A DNA stretch of 64,000 bases. Source: Whitmania pigra. Its lineage: Eukaryota > Annelida > Clitellata > Hirudinida > Haemopidae. The first letter of the stretch is position 1. Each line of letters begins with the position of its first letter. This document shows, piece by piece, positions 17,743 to 25,541 of this stretch. The stretch covers positions 1-64,000 of the forward strand of contig JAJTWR010000111.1 in NCBI GenBank assembly GCA_021613335.1. Reading direction: 5' to 3'. The translations under genes were made by a program, and so were the position numbers. The notes under the pieces were generated by a model, which saw only the letters and a program-made list of their open reading frames with translations, was not told the origin of the DNA and made no database searches.

Positions 17743-18674
17743 GGCTGGCCTTGCTCCTGCGCCTTGAAGGCGGCTACGATCTCGTGCGGCGCGGCGCTCC
17801 AGACGCCGGGCATCGTCATGATGGCCGCAAGCGCCTCTTGTATGGCGCGCGCCCTGTAGGGCTGACCGCCGATCGAGGCGTGCAGCGCAAACGCCATCAC
17901 GCGCCCGCCCCCGCTTTCGGCTTCGCCGAGGAGCAGGCGCGCCTTGTCAACCAGCTGTTCGGCAAACGTCTCGACGCTCTGGAACCAGAGGCTCATGCAT
18001 GTGTAGTCGCTCAGGTCGAACGCATAGGGCATGGCGATCATGCCTTCCGCCGGACCGGTGAAAGGATAGGGCATGTCGTCGTTCGACCAGTCGCAGCAAT
18101 ATTCGATGCCGGCCTGAGCCAGCAACCTCGATGTGTTCGGCGATTGCCCCTGGCCGGGCGACAGCCAGCCCTTGATCGCCTGACCGGTCTGCCTGCGCAG
18201 CGTGGCGAGACTTTGCGCGATCCAATCGCGCTCGGTCGCCTCGCTCAATCCGGCGGCGTGCAGATGCGCCATGTCGAGGCCATGAGCGATGACCTCGTAC
18301 CCCCGATCCGCCACATATTTGGCAAGAAAAGGCGTCGAAGCGGCAAGCGCGGCGTTCATGGCGACAGAGGCTTTGGCCCCGACGGCGTCGATCAGACGGA
18401 ACAGGCGGTAGCACCCGACCCGGTTGCCATAGTCGCGCAGCGTATAGTTCCAGTAATCCGGGTAGGGGCGCTCCAGGCCGCGCGGCGGCGGGAACGGCGT
18501 GTTCGCAGTGTCGAGCGGGAAATGTTCCAGCGCCACATTCACCCACAGCGCCAGCTTCGCCCCGTTCGGCCACCGCAGTTTGGGACGGTCCGGCAGCATC
18601 GACCACGCATAGAGATCATGGTCCATGCCATAGCCGCGCCGCTCGTATTTCAAATAGTCATCCGGCAAGGGCAT
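17739..18674 (-). CDS. Polysaccharide-deacetylase-fold hydrolase, PuuE/imidase-like (paralogue 1)
   Basis: 311 residues, start ATG 18674 with GAGGA eight bases upstream. RPKLRWPNGAKLALWVNVALEHF, PDYWNYTLRDYGNRVGCYRLFRLID, RGYEVIAHGLDMAHLHAAG and FALHASIGGQPYRARAIQEAL are the conserved blocks of the allantoinase PuuE/cyclic imidase branch. The usual DD metal motif of true deacetylases is replaced by VNVALEH, as in the metal-independent members that open cyclic amide or imide rings. It shares about a third of its sequence with the gene just upstream, which it overlaps by 17 bp. Confidence 0.82.
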   Translation of the reverse strand: MPLPDDYLKYERRGYGMDHDLYAWSMLPDRPKLRWPNGAKLALWVNVALEHFPLDTANTPFPPPRGLERPYPDYWNYTLRDYGNRVGCYRLFRLIDAVGAKASVAMNAALAASTPFLAKYVADRGYEVIAHGLDMAHLHAAGLSEATERDWIAQSLATLRRQTGQAIKGWLSPGQGQSPNTSRLLAQAGIEYCCDWSNDDMPYPFTGPAEGMIAMPYAFDLSDYTCMSLWFQSVETFAEQLVDKARLLLGEAESGGGRVMAFALHASIGGQPYRARAIQEALAAIMTMPGVWSAAPHEIVAAFKAQEQGQP

Positions 18675-19590
18675 GGTCGTTCCTCAGCCTGGCTGCGTGG
18701 GCGACGGCAGCGTCACGGTAATGCGCGTCGTACCAGCGCGCGATCTCGCGCCCGGTCGCCCACCACACGCCGGCATGCCCCTTGATATAATCGAGCGCCT
18801 GGATGAACGGCTCGAGGCGGTGCGGCTGGCCGATCAAATAAGGGTGCAACGGCACGCACATGACCATACCGTTATCCTGCCCCTCCAAATACAGCTGATC
18901 GAACTGGCGCACGATCATTCGTCCGTATTCACGCGGCGACTTCATGGCGCGCGTGTAGACGAGCACGTCATTCATCTCAAGCGAATACGGGATGCTGCAC
19001 ATGCGGCCGGTCGCCGTTTTGAGCGGCATCGGCTGATCGTCATGAAACAGATCGCAGGTGTAGATGACGCCGGCTTCGGCGAGCAGGTCCATCGTCCACG
19101 GATTATTGGACAGCGAGGACGACAGCCAGCCATCCGTGCGTTGGCCCGAGATATCCCAAATCGTCTTGATGACGTCGTCGATCATCTCGCGCTCCTGCTC
19201 TTCGGTCATGTTCAGCACGAAGCGGGTATTGTAAACGCCGTGCGAGAACAGCTCCCAGCCAAGCTCGACGCAGCGGCGGACGATCTCGGGATGATGCTGG
19301 CAGACAGCGACGTTGAGCGACACCGATCCCCGCACGTCCAGTTCACGCATGGCATCGATCGTCCGAAAGACGCCGACCCGGTTGCCGTAATCGCGCCACG
19401 CATAATTCATGACGTCGGGATTGGGGCGCTGCCAGGCGTTCTTGCTCATATTGGGCGGGGGCATCAGCTCGTAGAACTCGATGTTCGGCGCCACCCAGAG
19501 CGCAACCCGCCCGCCATTGGGCCAACGGATCTTCGGGCGCGAGACCAACGGCAGATAGTCGTAGAGACCGGGTTCGGATTGACGTTCCAT
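18658..19590 (-). CDS. Polysaccharide-deacetylase-fold hydrolase, PuuE/imidase-like (paralogue 2)
   Basis: 310 residues from ATG 19590, preceded by AGAAGGG; the frame is open to a TTG at 19611. Blocks parallel those of the neighbouring paralogue: RPKIRWPNGGRVALWVAPNIEFYE, PDVMNYAWRDYGNRVGVFRTIDAM, LGWELFSHGVYNTRFVLNMTEEQE, DGWLSSSLSNNPWTMDLLAEAG and CVPLHPYLIGQPHRLEPFIQAL. APNIEFYE in place of the metal-binding DD again indicates the PuuE-like branch. Two adjacent paralogues suggest two ring-opening steps, two substrates or a heteromer. Confidence 0.82.
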   Translation of the reverse strand: MERQSEPGLYDYLPLVSRPKIRWPNGGRVALWVAPNIEFYELMPPPNMSKNAWQRPNPDVMNYAWRDYGNRVGVFRTIDAMRELDVRGSVSLNVAVCQHHPEIVRRCVELGWELFSHGVYNTRFVLNMTEEQEREMIDDVIKTIWDISGQRTDGWLSSSLSNNPWTMDLLAEAGVIYTCDLFHDDQPMPLKTATGRMCSIPYSLEMNDVLVYTRAMKSPREYGRMIVRQFDQLYLEGQDNGMVMCVPLHPYLIGQPHRLEPFIQALDYIKGHAGVWWATGREIARWYDAHYRDAAVAHAARLRNDHALAG

Positions 19591-19594
19591 CGGT

Positions 19595-20293
19595 TCAGCC
19601 CTTCTGGCCAAGCCCGCTCAGCCAGTCGCGCGCCTCTGTCCAGCTGACGACGTCGGCGTACTTGACCGCCATATCGTAGAGGTTGGCGAAGTGAGGGCTC
19701 TCATGCTTGTCGCAGACGCACTCCTCGGGCACCGCCACGCGATAGCCGTGCGAAAGCGCGTCGACGACGGTGGCTCGCACGCATCCCGAGGTCGAACCGC
19801 CGGTAACGATCACCGTGTCGACGCCATGCCAGGCAAGATAGGAAGGCACCGGCGTCTCGTGGAACGCCGAGGCCATGCGCTTGTTGACGATCATATCGCG
19901 CTCCCGATCGATCGTCAGGCGCTCGTCAAGCGCCGCCCGGTCGGACCCCTGGCGGATGTTCTGAAGACTGTCGGGCGTGTTCGTCCGAATACCCCAGGCG
20001 CACGCGTCCGCACCCGTTGGCATGAAGGCGACGTAGGTCCAGACGACCGGCATTTTCAAGCCGCGCACCAGGGCCGAAAGTTCGTTGACATATTCGCACT
20101 GCCGGGGGTCGCTTTCGTAGGCGGTCGCATAAACGCCCACCCGGGTATAGGATTTCTGCAAGTCGACATTGACGATCCCCGGACGCGCGCCAAAGCCAAA
20201 GCGCGGGCGCGCCGGCTTCTCCTTGAGCGCTTGATAAAGCTGCCGGGCCGTGAGGTTAGATGTCTCCATAGCGCCAATTCCCGTTTTGCTCAT
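19595..20293 (-). CDS. Cysteine hydrolase, isochorismatase/N-carbamoylsarcosine-amidase-like
   Basis: 232 residues with the catalytic triad of the family visible: Asp44 in VNVDLQKSY, Lys138 in IVNKRMASAF and Cys171 in TGGSTSGCVRATVVDAL. Members hydrolyse linear amides and ureides (N-carbamoylsarcosine, maleamate, ureidoacrylate, biuret). The length and the SGCVRATVVDALSHGYRV block are close to the N-carbamoylsarcosine amidohydrolase/maleamate amidohydrolase group rather than to isochorismatase. ATG 20293 overlaps the lyase stop as ATGA. Expected role: removal of ammonia from the half-amide made by the ring-opening hydrolases (inference). Confidence 0.85.
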   Translation of the reverse strand: MSKTGIGAMETSNLTARQLYQALKEKPARPRFGFGARPGIVNVDLQKSYTRVGVYATAYESDPRQCEYVNELSALVRGLKMPVVWTYVAFMPTGADACAWGIRTNTPDSLQNIRQGSDRAALDERLTIDRERDMIVNKRMASAFHETPVPSYLAWHGVDTVIVTGGSTSGCVRATVVDALSHGYRVAVPEECVCDKHESPHFANLYDMAVKYADVVSWTEARDWLSGLGQKG

Positions 20294-21183
20294 TCGCTCA
20301 CATTCCAGCGCCGGTCAAATTCCCAAACCTCGGGAAAGCCCATCAGCTGGTGCATCTCGTCCGATTTGTAGAGCGGCAGGTCGAGCCCCGCCTGGGTGCG
20401 CATTCTCTTCAGATGGGCATAGGCGCGATCCATGGCCGCGGTTGCCGCCTTGTGCGCCAGGCCGGGGTAAATCGCCAGGCTGAAGCCCATGCGCTTCAAC
20501 TCATCCGCCTGAATTTCCGGCGTTCGCCCGTCGAACACGACGTTGCACAGCAGGAATGCCGATCCGCCGAAAGTAGAACCGATCCGCGCCAGCTCCTCCT
20601 CGGTTTCCGGGCTTTCGATGAAAACGACATCGGCGCCGGCTTTCACGAAGGCTTCGCCGCGACGCAGCGCCTCGTCAAGACCGAGCGTCGTGCGGGCATC
20701 CGTCCGCGCCACGATCAGCGTGTCAGGGTCGCGGCGCGCTTCGACCGCCACCTTGACCTTCAGCGTCATCTCCTCGAGAGGAACGACGCGCCGACCGAGC
20801 GTATGGCCGCACTTCTTCGGCATCTCCTGATCCTCGATCTGGATCGCTGCCGCGCCGCCCGCCTCGTAGCCCTGCACCGTGCGCTGCACATTGATCAGCC
20901 CGCCATAGCCAGTATCGGCGTCGGCTATCAGCGGCGTATTCGAGCCGCCCGCCATCTGGCTCATGCGCAGCGCCATCTCGCTATACGTGGCCAGACCCGC
21001 GTCGGGCATACCCAGATGCGACGCCACCGTCCCGTAGCCGGTCATATAAAGCGCATCGAAGCCCATGCGGTCAGCCAAGCGCGTCGAGATCATGTCGTAA
21101 ACGCCCGGAGCGATCGCCATCGACTCGCCAGCCAACGCCTTGCGGAGCCTGGCCGCCTTCGAGATCCTCTGCTGCGTCGTCAT
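20290..21183 (-). CDS. Isocitrate lyase/PEP-mutase superfamily C-C lyase (2,3-dimethylmalate or methylisocitrate lyase-like)
   Basis: 297 residues from ATG 21183; the longer frame from 21249 has no family match in its first 22 residues. Alpha/beta-barrel motifs: APGVYDMISTRLAD, YMTGYGTVASHLG, metal-binding IADADTGYG (Asp88, Asp90) and IQIEDQEMPKKCGHTLG. Cys125 in KKCGH is the catalytic loop residue of the C-C lyases and is absent from phosphonomutases. Related enzymes cleave 2-methylisocitrate, 2,3-dimethylmalate or other alkylmalates to a 2-oxo acid plus a carboxylate. First gene of the seven-gene operon. Confidence 0.85.
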   Translation of the reverse strand: MTTQQRISKAARLRKALAGESMAIAPGVYDMISTRLADRMGFDALYMTGYGTVASHLGMPDAGLATYSEMALRMSQMAGGSNTPLIADADTGYGGLINVQRTVQGYEAGGAAAIQIEDQEMPKKCGHTLGRRVVPLEEMTLKVKVAVEARRDPDTLIVARTDARTTLGLDEALRRGEAFVKAGADVVFIESPETEEELARIGSTFGGSAFLLCNVVFDGRTPEIQADELKRMGFSLAIYPGLAHKAATAAMDRAYAHLKRMRTQAGLDLPLYKSDEMHQLMGFPEVWEFDRRWNVSE

Positions 21184-21361
21184 TTCACCCCGGCCCCCTT
21201 GGGCCGCTTCCGGCCAGGGCGGGCGATCCGTCGATCGCGCTTCGAACAAAGCTTTTCAAAAAGTCGGTCATATCTGATTTTCCGATCGAATCCGGCCAAG
21301 CCCCTATGCTGGTCGCAGGATGGCGTTTTTCTTTGGCAAGGGTGCCGCAAGATCCTACTTA

Positions 21362-21397
21362 TGTCAATATATGAGAATATTGTTCTATATATTAGAA
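21362..21397 (-). promoter_or_regulatory. Lyase-operon promoter with island-specific operator
   Basis: On the minus strand TTCTAATATATAGAA (21397-21383) is followed after exactly 15 bp by TTGACA (21367-21362). No convincing -10 box is seen 16-18 bp beyond, which fits an activator-dependent promoter. The site sits in the very AT-rich centre of the 430-bp gap between the divergent lyase operon and ThDP-enzyme gene. The leader to ATG 21183 would be about 150 bases. Confidence 0.6.
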
Positions 21398-21476
21398 ATA
21401 TTAACGCCTGCGAACGGTCAGCAAACAGACGAGCATCGACTTGAAATCAAGGACACTCGGAATCGCTCCAGGCGCG

Positions 21477-21535
21477 TTGCAATATACAGAATAATTGTTC
21501 TGAAACTTGACGCGATTCTCTTTTAACGGAACAAT
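21477..21535 (+). promoter_or_regulatory. ThDP-enzyme promoter with island-specific operator
   Basis: TTGCAATATACAGAA (21477-21491) is followed after exactly 15 bp by TTGACG (21507-21512). AACAAT (21530-21535) lies 17 bp further on as a plausible -10. The operator matches the other two sites at 11-12 of 15 positions. A second inverted repeat, CAGAATAATTGTTCTG (21487-21502), overlaps it. Confidence 0.55.
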
Positions 21536-21613
21536 TCGCATCGTGCGGCGCTCATCCTCGCGATGCGTCGCTTGGGCGGTCCAACTCGGTCCGAAATTGC
21601 GGAGGAGTCGCCG

Positions 21614-23257
21614 GTGGCGGCAGAAGACGAGAAGATCAAATGCCATGCGGCGCTGGCCCGGGGCCTGCGCGATCTTGGCGTCGAGATTTTGTTCGGCCTC
21701 ATCGGCGACGCCAATCTCTTTATGGTTGACGCTTTCGCGCGCATCGGCGGCCGCTATATCGGGGCGGCGCACGAAGCTGGCGCCGTGCTCATGGCGTTGG
21801 GATATGCCCAGGCATCGGACCGCGTCGGCGTCGCCTCCGTCACGCATGGCCCAGCCTTGACCAACACCTTGACCGCTCTCGTCGAAGGGGCGAAGTCAAA
21901 CGTTCCCATGGTGCTGCTGGCCGGCGACACCGCCATCGAGGACCGCGAGCATCTGCAAAAAGCGACGCAGAGGGAATTCATCGCCGCCACCGGCGCGGGA
22001 TTTGAGCAGCTTCGCGCGCCCTGGACCGCAATCGAGGATCTGGCCCGCGCATTCCGCCGCGCAGCGCTGGAACGGCGTCCGATCGCGCTCAACATGCCGG
22101 CGGATTTCCAGTGGACCGACATCAGCTACCGAAAACCGCGTTTCGACCTTCCCGGACGGCGCGCTCAGGCGATGGAGGGGGCTGAATTGGACAATGCTAT
22201 CGGCATCGTCGCCTCCTCTAAGCGTCCGATCGTGCTTGCAGGCAGGGGAGCGTTCGAGTTTGAGGCCGAGGCGGCGATCGCGCGGCTGGCGGAACGCATT
22301 GAAGCGCCCCTCGCCACGACCTTGAAGGCCAAGGGGCTGTTCGCTTCCGATCCGTTCAACCTTGGCATTTTCGGTACGCTGTCGAATGAAATCGCGCTGC
22401 AATGCATCGGCGAAAGCGATTGCATCCTTGCCTTTGGCGCCAGTTTGAACGCTTTCACGACGGCGCAGGGCGGCTTGATAAAGGGCAAGCGCCTTATCGA
22501 GATCAACGCGGTGGCGGAGCATATCGGGCGCTTCACCAGGCCGGATGTGGGCATGGCGGGCGATCTTGAAGCGACCGCCAAGACGATCCTGCGCTGGTTG
22601 GACGAAGCCGAGATTGCCGCAACGGGGTGCCGGAGCGAGGAATTGCGGGAGAGAATCGCCGGGTATCGGCCGCCTGAAAAGGTTCCTGGCCGCCGCCTGC
22701 CCGGCACGGTCGATATGCGCTGGGCCCTCCAGAGCCTCGACAAGGCAATCCCGGCGGATCGCGTCTATGTCTGCGACGGCGGCAGGTTCATGTTTGAAAG
22801 CTTGCCGCTGTTCAAGACGCAGGGCAGGCGGTCGTTCATCTCCACCACCAGCTTCGCTTCCATCGGGCTGGGCCTTGGCCAGGCGATCGGCGCCGCCGCC
22901 GCATCGCCGGACAGGACGACGCTCCTGGTCTGCGGCGATGGCGGTTTCATGCTCGGCGGGCTTGTCGAACTCAACACCGCCGTTCGCGCCAAGTCCAATT
23001 TGATCGTACTGGTCTGCAACGACAGCAGTTATGGCGCCGAGCACATCCAATTTCGCCGCAAGGACCTTGACCCCGGCATTTCCACGATCGATTGGCCCGA
23101 CCTGGCGCCGATAGCGCAAGCGATGGGGGCTGCCGGCCTTACGATTCGATCGCAAGCGGATCTGGACAATGCGGCCCGGGCGATCGCTCTGCGCAACCGG
23201 CAGCAACCGCTTCTCATCGATCTCAAATTGGACCCCGACGCCATTCCTTCGCATTAA
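21614..23257 (+). CDS. Thiamine-diphosphate-dependent enzyme (acetolactate synthase/2-oxoacid decarboxylase superfamily)
   Basis: 547 residues from GTG 21614, chosen over ATG 21563 because GGAGGAG (21601-21607) is ideally placed. The N-terminal PYR domain has the catalytic Glu54 in AAHEAGAVLMALGYA. A central domain follows (NAIGIVASSKRPIVLAGRGAFEF). The C-terminal PP domain carries the ThDP/Mg motif CGDGGFMLGGLVELNTAV ending in VCNDSSYG. Members decarboxylate or ligate 2-oxo acids; no regulatory-subunit gene is adjacent, so branched-chain synthesis is unlikely. It is divergent from the lyase operon and under the same operator type, so it may process the 2-oxo acid the lyase releases. Confidence 0.85.
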   Translation: MAAEDEKIKCHAALARGLRDLGVEILFGLIGDANLFMVDAFARIGGRYIGAAHEAGAVLMALGYAQASDRVGVASVTHGPALTNTLTALVEGAKSNVPMVLLAGDTAIEDREHLQKATQREFIAATGAGFEQLRAPWTAIEDLARAFRRAALERRPIALNMPADFQWTDISYRKPRFDLPGRRAQAMEGAELDNAIGIVASSKRPIVLAGRGAFEFEAEAAIARLAERIEAPLATTLKAKGLFASDPFNLGIFGTLSNEIALQCIGESDCILAFGASLNAFTTAQGGLIKGKRLIEINAVAEHIGRFTRPDVGMAGDLEATAKTILRWLDEAEIAATGCRSEELRERIAGYRPPEKVPGRRLPGTVDMRWALQSLDKAIPADRVYVCDGGRFMFESLPLFKTQGRRSFISTTSFASIGLGLGQAIGAAAASPDRTTLLVCGDGGFMLGGLVELNTAVRAKSNLIVLVCNDSSYGAEHIQFRRKDLDPGISTIDWPDLAPIAQAMGAAGLTIRSQADLDNAARAIALRNRQQPLLIDLKLDPDAIPSH

Positions 23258-23327
23258 GCCTCATCGCATCGGGATGGGCGTTCAGCGGAGCGCGCCGCGC
23301 GAAGAGCGCATGTCGCGGAACCTCGCC

Positions 23328-23504
23328 TTACCGCTGAAGAGTCTGGTGCAATTTACGCAGAGCCATTCTTTTTAACTGCTCATCGTGACCCTTGACCGGC
23401 CCGACAACCGTTGCTTCCTCCCCCGTGAGCGGATCGATCGCCGTGCACTTGGCATAGGCCCCTATCCGAACGATTTCAAAATAGACTTCTCGTCCATGCG
23501 CCAT
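23328..23504 (-). CDS. Small conserved protein, DUF6898-like, 58 residues
   Basis: ATG 23504 to TAA 23328 encodes a 58-residue protein starting MAHGREVYFEIVRIG, with AKCTAIDPLTGEE and VGPVKGHDEQLKRMALRKL. This is the pattern of a tiny family (DUF6898 as I remember it) widespread in Rhodospirillales and relatives: beta-strand, diacid-turn, GP, then a basic helix. Function unknown. It lies 16 bp downstream of the secreted-protein gene on the same strand and may be co-transcribed. Too short for standard length cut-offs, so easily missed. Confidence 0.7.
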   Translation of the reverse strand: MAHGREVYFEIVRIGAYAKCTAIDPLTGEEATVVGPVKGHDEQLKRMALRKLHQTLQR

Positions 23505-23519
23505 GGCTGGCTGGCCGGA

Positions 23520-23978
23520 TCATTGCGCTGGGCAGGAGAGACGAGCCTTGACCGCATCGAGAACCGCCGGGTGATAGCCGGTAGCACAAGAAAGCGTGTA
23601 CCGGGCGGTACTTTCATTATAAGCGGCAACAGCGGCTTGATAGTCCGGCAAGGCGGAGCGTATCATCCGATCCTGGGCTGCATCCAATTCGTCGAGTAAT
23701 TCGCGAAATGCCGTGACCTCGGCGGGCAAATCGACATTGACCAGCGGTCGGCGTCGTTCAACCTCAGCCATCAGCCTGTCAACCTCCGCTTTCGTCCGCT
23801 CATAAATGGTCTGCCGCACGCCGATTTCCCGCTGCTGTTCGGCAATGACGCGTTCCTGGCACAAACAGGTTGCAATCGCCGCCGGATCGGTCAACGCCGC
23901 CTGCTGAGCAGCGCCCATAACTGGCCACGCACACAAAAGCAGCAAGGTCGGCAGGGCGGTCATTCTAAGCTTGCTCAT
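23520..23978 (-). CDS. Conserved hypothetical secreted protein
   Basis: 152 residues with a clear Sec signal (MSKLRMTALPTLLLLCAWPVMGAAQQ, cleavage expected after GAA or AQQ). The mature part has a CLCQ motif, then a long helix with EQQREIGVRQTIYERTKAEVDRLMAEVERRRP, probably coiled-coil, and two more cysteines near the end (SCATGYHP, LSCPAQ). Probably periplasmic with disulfides. I do not recognise a named family; such proteins occur beside the small DUF6898-like gene in related genomes as far as I recall. Confidence 0.6.
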   Translation of the reverse strand: MSKLRMTALPTLLLLCAWPVMGAAQQAALTDPAAIATCLCQERVIAEQQREIGVRQTIYERTKAEVDRLMAEVERRRPLVNVDLPAEVTAFRELLDELDAAQDRMIRSALPDYQAAVAAYNESTARYTLSCATGYHPAVLDAVKARLSCPAQ

Positions 23979-24080
23979 ATCGTCCTCTTGGATTTATGAC
24001 ACCGATCAGCAAGAGCGGGCAGCCGGTTTTCACGGCTGCGCTCATTCCCCTCGATCTTATCCCAACCGCCGGATGGATGC

Positions 24081-25058
24081 ATGCTTACCTTGTTTTCCAG
24101 CGATAGCAGAATCATCCACCGCCACACTCCGCACGATTCCGCGCAAACCGCCCCGGGTCAAGTCATCTGGTACGACCTGTTTGAGCCCAGCTTGGAGGAA
24201 ATCGCCCTGGTGGAAAGCGCTGCGGGCCAGGAACTGCCCAGCCGTGAGGAAATGCAGGAAATCGAAGCCTCCAGCCGTTTATACGAAGAAAACGGCGCCT
24301 TGTTCCTGACTGCCAGCCTGCTGGCGAAAGTAGACAGCGAACGGCCGGAGACGCACGCCATCACCTTCGTCGTCACCCGGGATTGCCTGATCACCTTGCG
24401 CTATGCCGCCCCCCTGCCCTTTTCGATTTATGGCAACCGGCTGTTAAAAATGCCAGGCGCCGGTTGGTCGGGCGACATTACCTTTGTTGGCTTGATCGAA
24501 GCCATCGTCGACCGCATCGCCGATATTCTGGAGCGAGTCTCAGCCGATGTCGAACGGCTTGGTCGCAGCATTTTCAGCTCCTCTCCGCCGACCAATGACA
24601 TCCGCTCCGATTTGCGCGAAGCTTTGTCCAGTATCGGTCGCAGCGGCACGCTGGTTGCGCAGATCAGCGAATCGCTGATATCGCTCAGCCGCGCGGTGGC
24701 ATTCTTTCAAACCGCGGCAGCCAGCTGGTTGACCAAGGATGCCCGCACCCGCATCAAGGTGCTGACCCGCGATGTGCGATGGCTGCACGATCACGCGGTA
24801 TTCTTATCGCAAAAAACCAACTTCCTGCTTGACGCCACCCTCGGACTGATCAACATCGAACAGAACAGTATCATCAAGATTTTCTCGGTAGCGGCCGTCG
24901 CCTTCCTGCCTCCTACCCTGATCGCCAGCATCTATGGCATGAATTTTCACCACATGCCTGAGTTGGATTGGCCCTGGGGCTATCCGGCGGCCTTGGTCTT
25001 GATGCTGGTTTCCGCTCTATTACCGTTCTTATATTTCAAGCGTCGAGGTTGGCTGTAA
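24081..25058 (+). CDS. corA: CorA-family magnesium/divalent cation transporter
   Basis: 325 residues. A large N-terminal cytoplasmic domain with long helices (LVEAIVDRIADILERVSADVERL-like stretch, SLSRAVAFFQTAAASWL) is followed by two C-terminal membrane segments. The signature YGMN occurs in IASIYGMNFHHMPELDWPWGY at the end of the first segment, near residue 289. The basic end FKRRGWL is also typical. Pentameric channel for Mg2+ (or Co2+/Ni2+) in the inner membrane. Convergent with the MarR-type gene, 12 bp apart. Confidence 0.92.
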   Translation: MLTLFSSDSRIIHRHTPHDSAQTAPGQVIWYDLFEPSLEEIALVESAAGQELPSREEMQEIEASSRLYEENGALFLTASLLAKVDSERPETHAITFVVTRDCLITLRYAAPLPFSIYGNRLLKMPGAGWSGDITFVGLIEAIVDRIADILERVSADVERLGRSIFSSSPPTNDIRSDLREALSSIGRSGTLVAQISESLISLSRAVAFFQTAAASWLTKDARTRIKVLTRDVRWLHDHAVFLSQKTNFLLDATLGLINIEQNSIIKIFSVAAVAFLPPTLIASIYGMNFHHMPELDWPWGYPAALVLMLVSALLPFLYFKRRGWL

Positions 25059-25070
25059 ACCCCGGATGAT

Positions 25071-25541
25071 CTATTCGCGATAATTGCCCGAGCGTATATT
25101 GTAATCGAGCAGCTCGCCCCAGTAACGCTCGATCCGACGATAAGCGTCGGCGGCCTGCTGCAATTCCTCGTTCAAGCCAAGATCCTTGAACTCGGCGACC
25201 TGGCGATCGAACATCTCATCGATGGCATTGCACAGATCCAAGCCCTTTTGGGTGAGTTTGACGCGAATCGATCGGCGATCGTGGGTTGAACGTTCCTGGG
25301 CCAGATAGCCATTCTCAACCATTTTGCGCACATTGTAAGAAACGTTCGACCCCAGATAGTACCCGCGGTTGGTCAACTCGCCAACCGTCATTTCATCCCG
25401 ACCGATATTGAACAGAATCAAACTCTGGACATTATTGATATCCTCAATTCCCAAGCGATCCAGTTCACTCTTGACCACTTCTAGAAACTGACGGTGCAGT
25501 CGTTCCATTAAACGAATTGCATCAAGATAGATATCCTTCAC
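25071..25541 (-). CDS. MarR-family winged-helix regulator, LdtR-like
   Basis: 156 residues. Winged-helix core with VQSLILFNIGRDEMTVGELTNRGYYLGSNVSYNVRKMVENGYL and the wing ERSTHDRRSIRVKLTQKG. The SNVSYNVRKM recognition helix and DINNVQ region match the alphaproteobacterial LdtR group, known from Rhizobiales to control cell-wall L,D-transpeptidase genes and stress response. No transpeptidase gene is adjacent here, so the targets are unknown. The gap 25542-25628 holds its promoter; nothing else was seen. Confidence 0.8.
   Translation of the reverse strand: MKDIYLDAIRLMERLHRQFLEVVKSELDRLGIEDINNVQSLILFNIGRDEMTVGELTNRGYYLGSNVSYNVRKMVENGYLAQERSTHDRRSIRVKLTQKGLDLCNAIDEMFDRQVAEFKDLGLNEELQQAADAYRRIERYWGELLDYNIRSGNYRE

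Noticed and set aside
21896..23254. A 452-residue minus-strand protein opposite the ThDP enzyme
   Set aside because: No family features and codon use of an antisense shadow; the plus strand carries all ThDP motifs.
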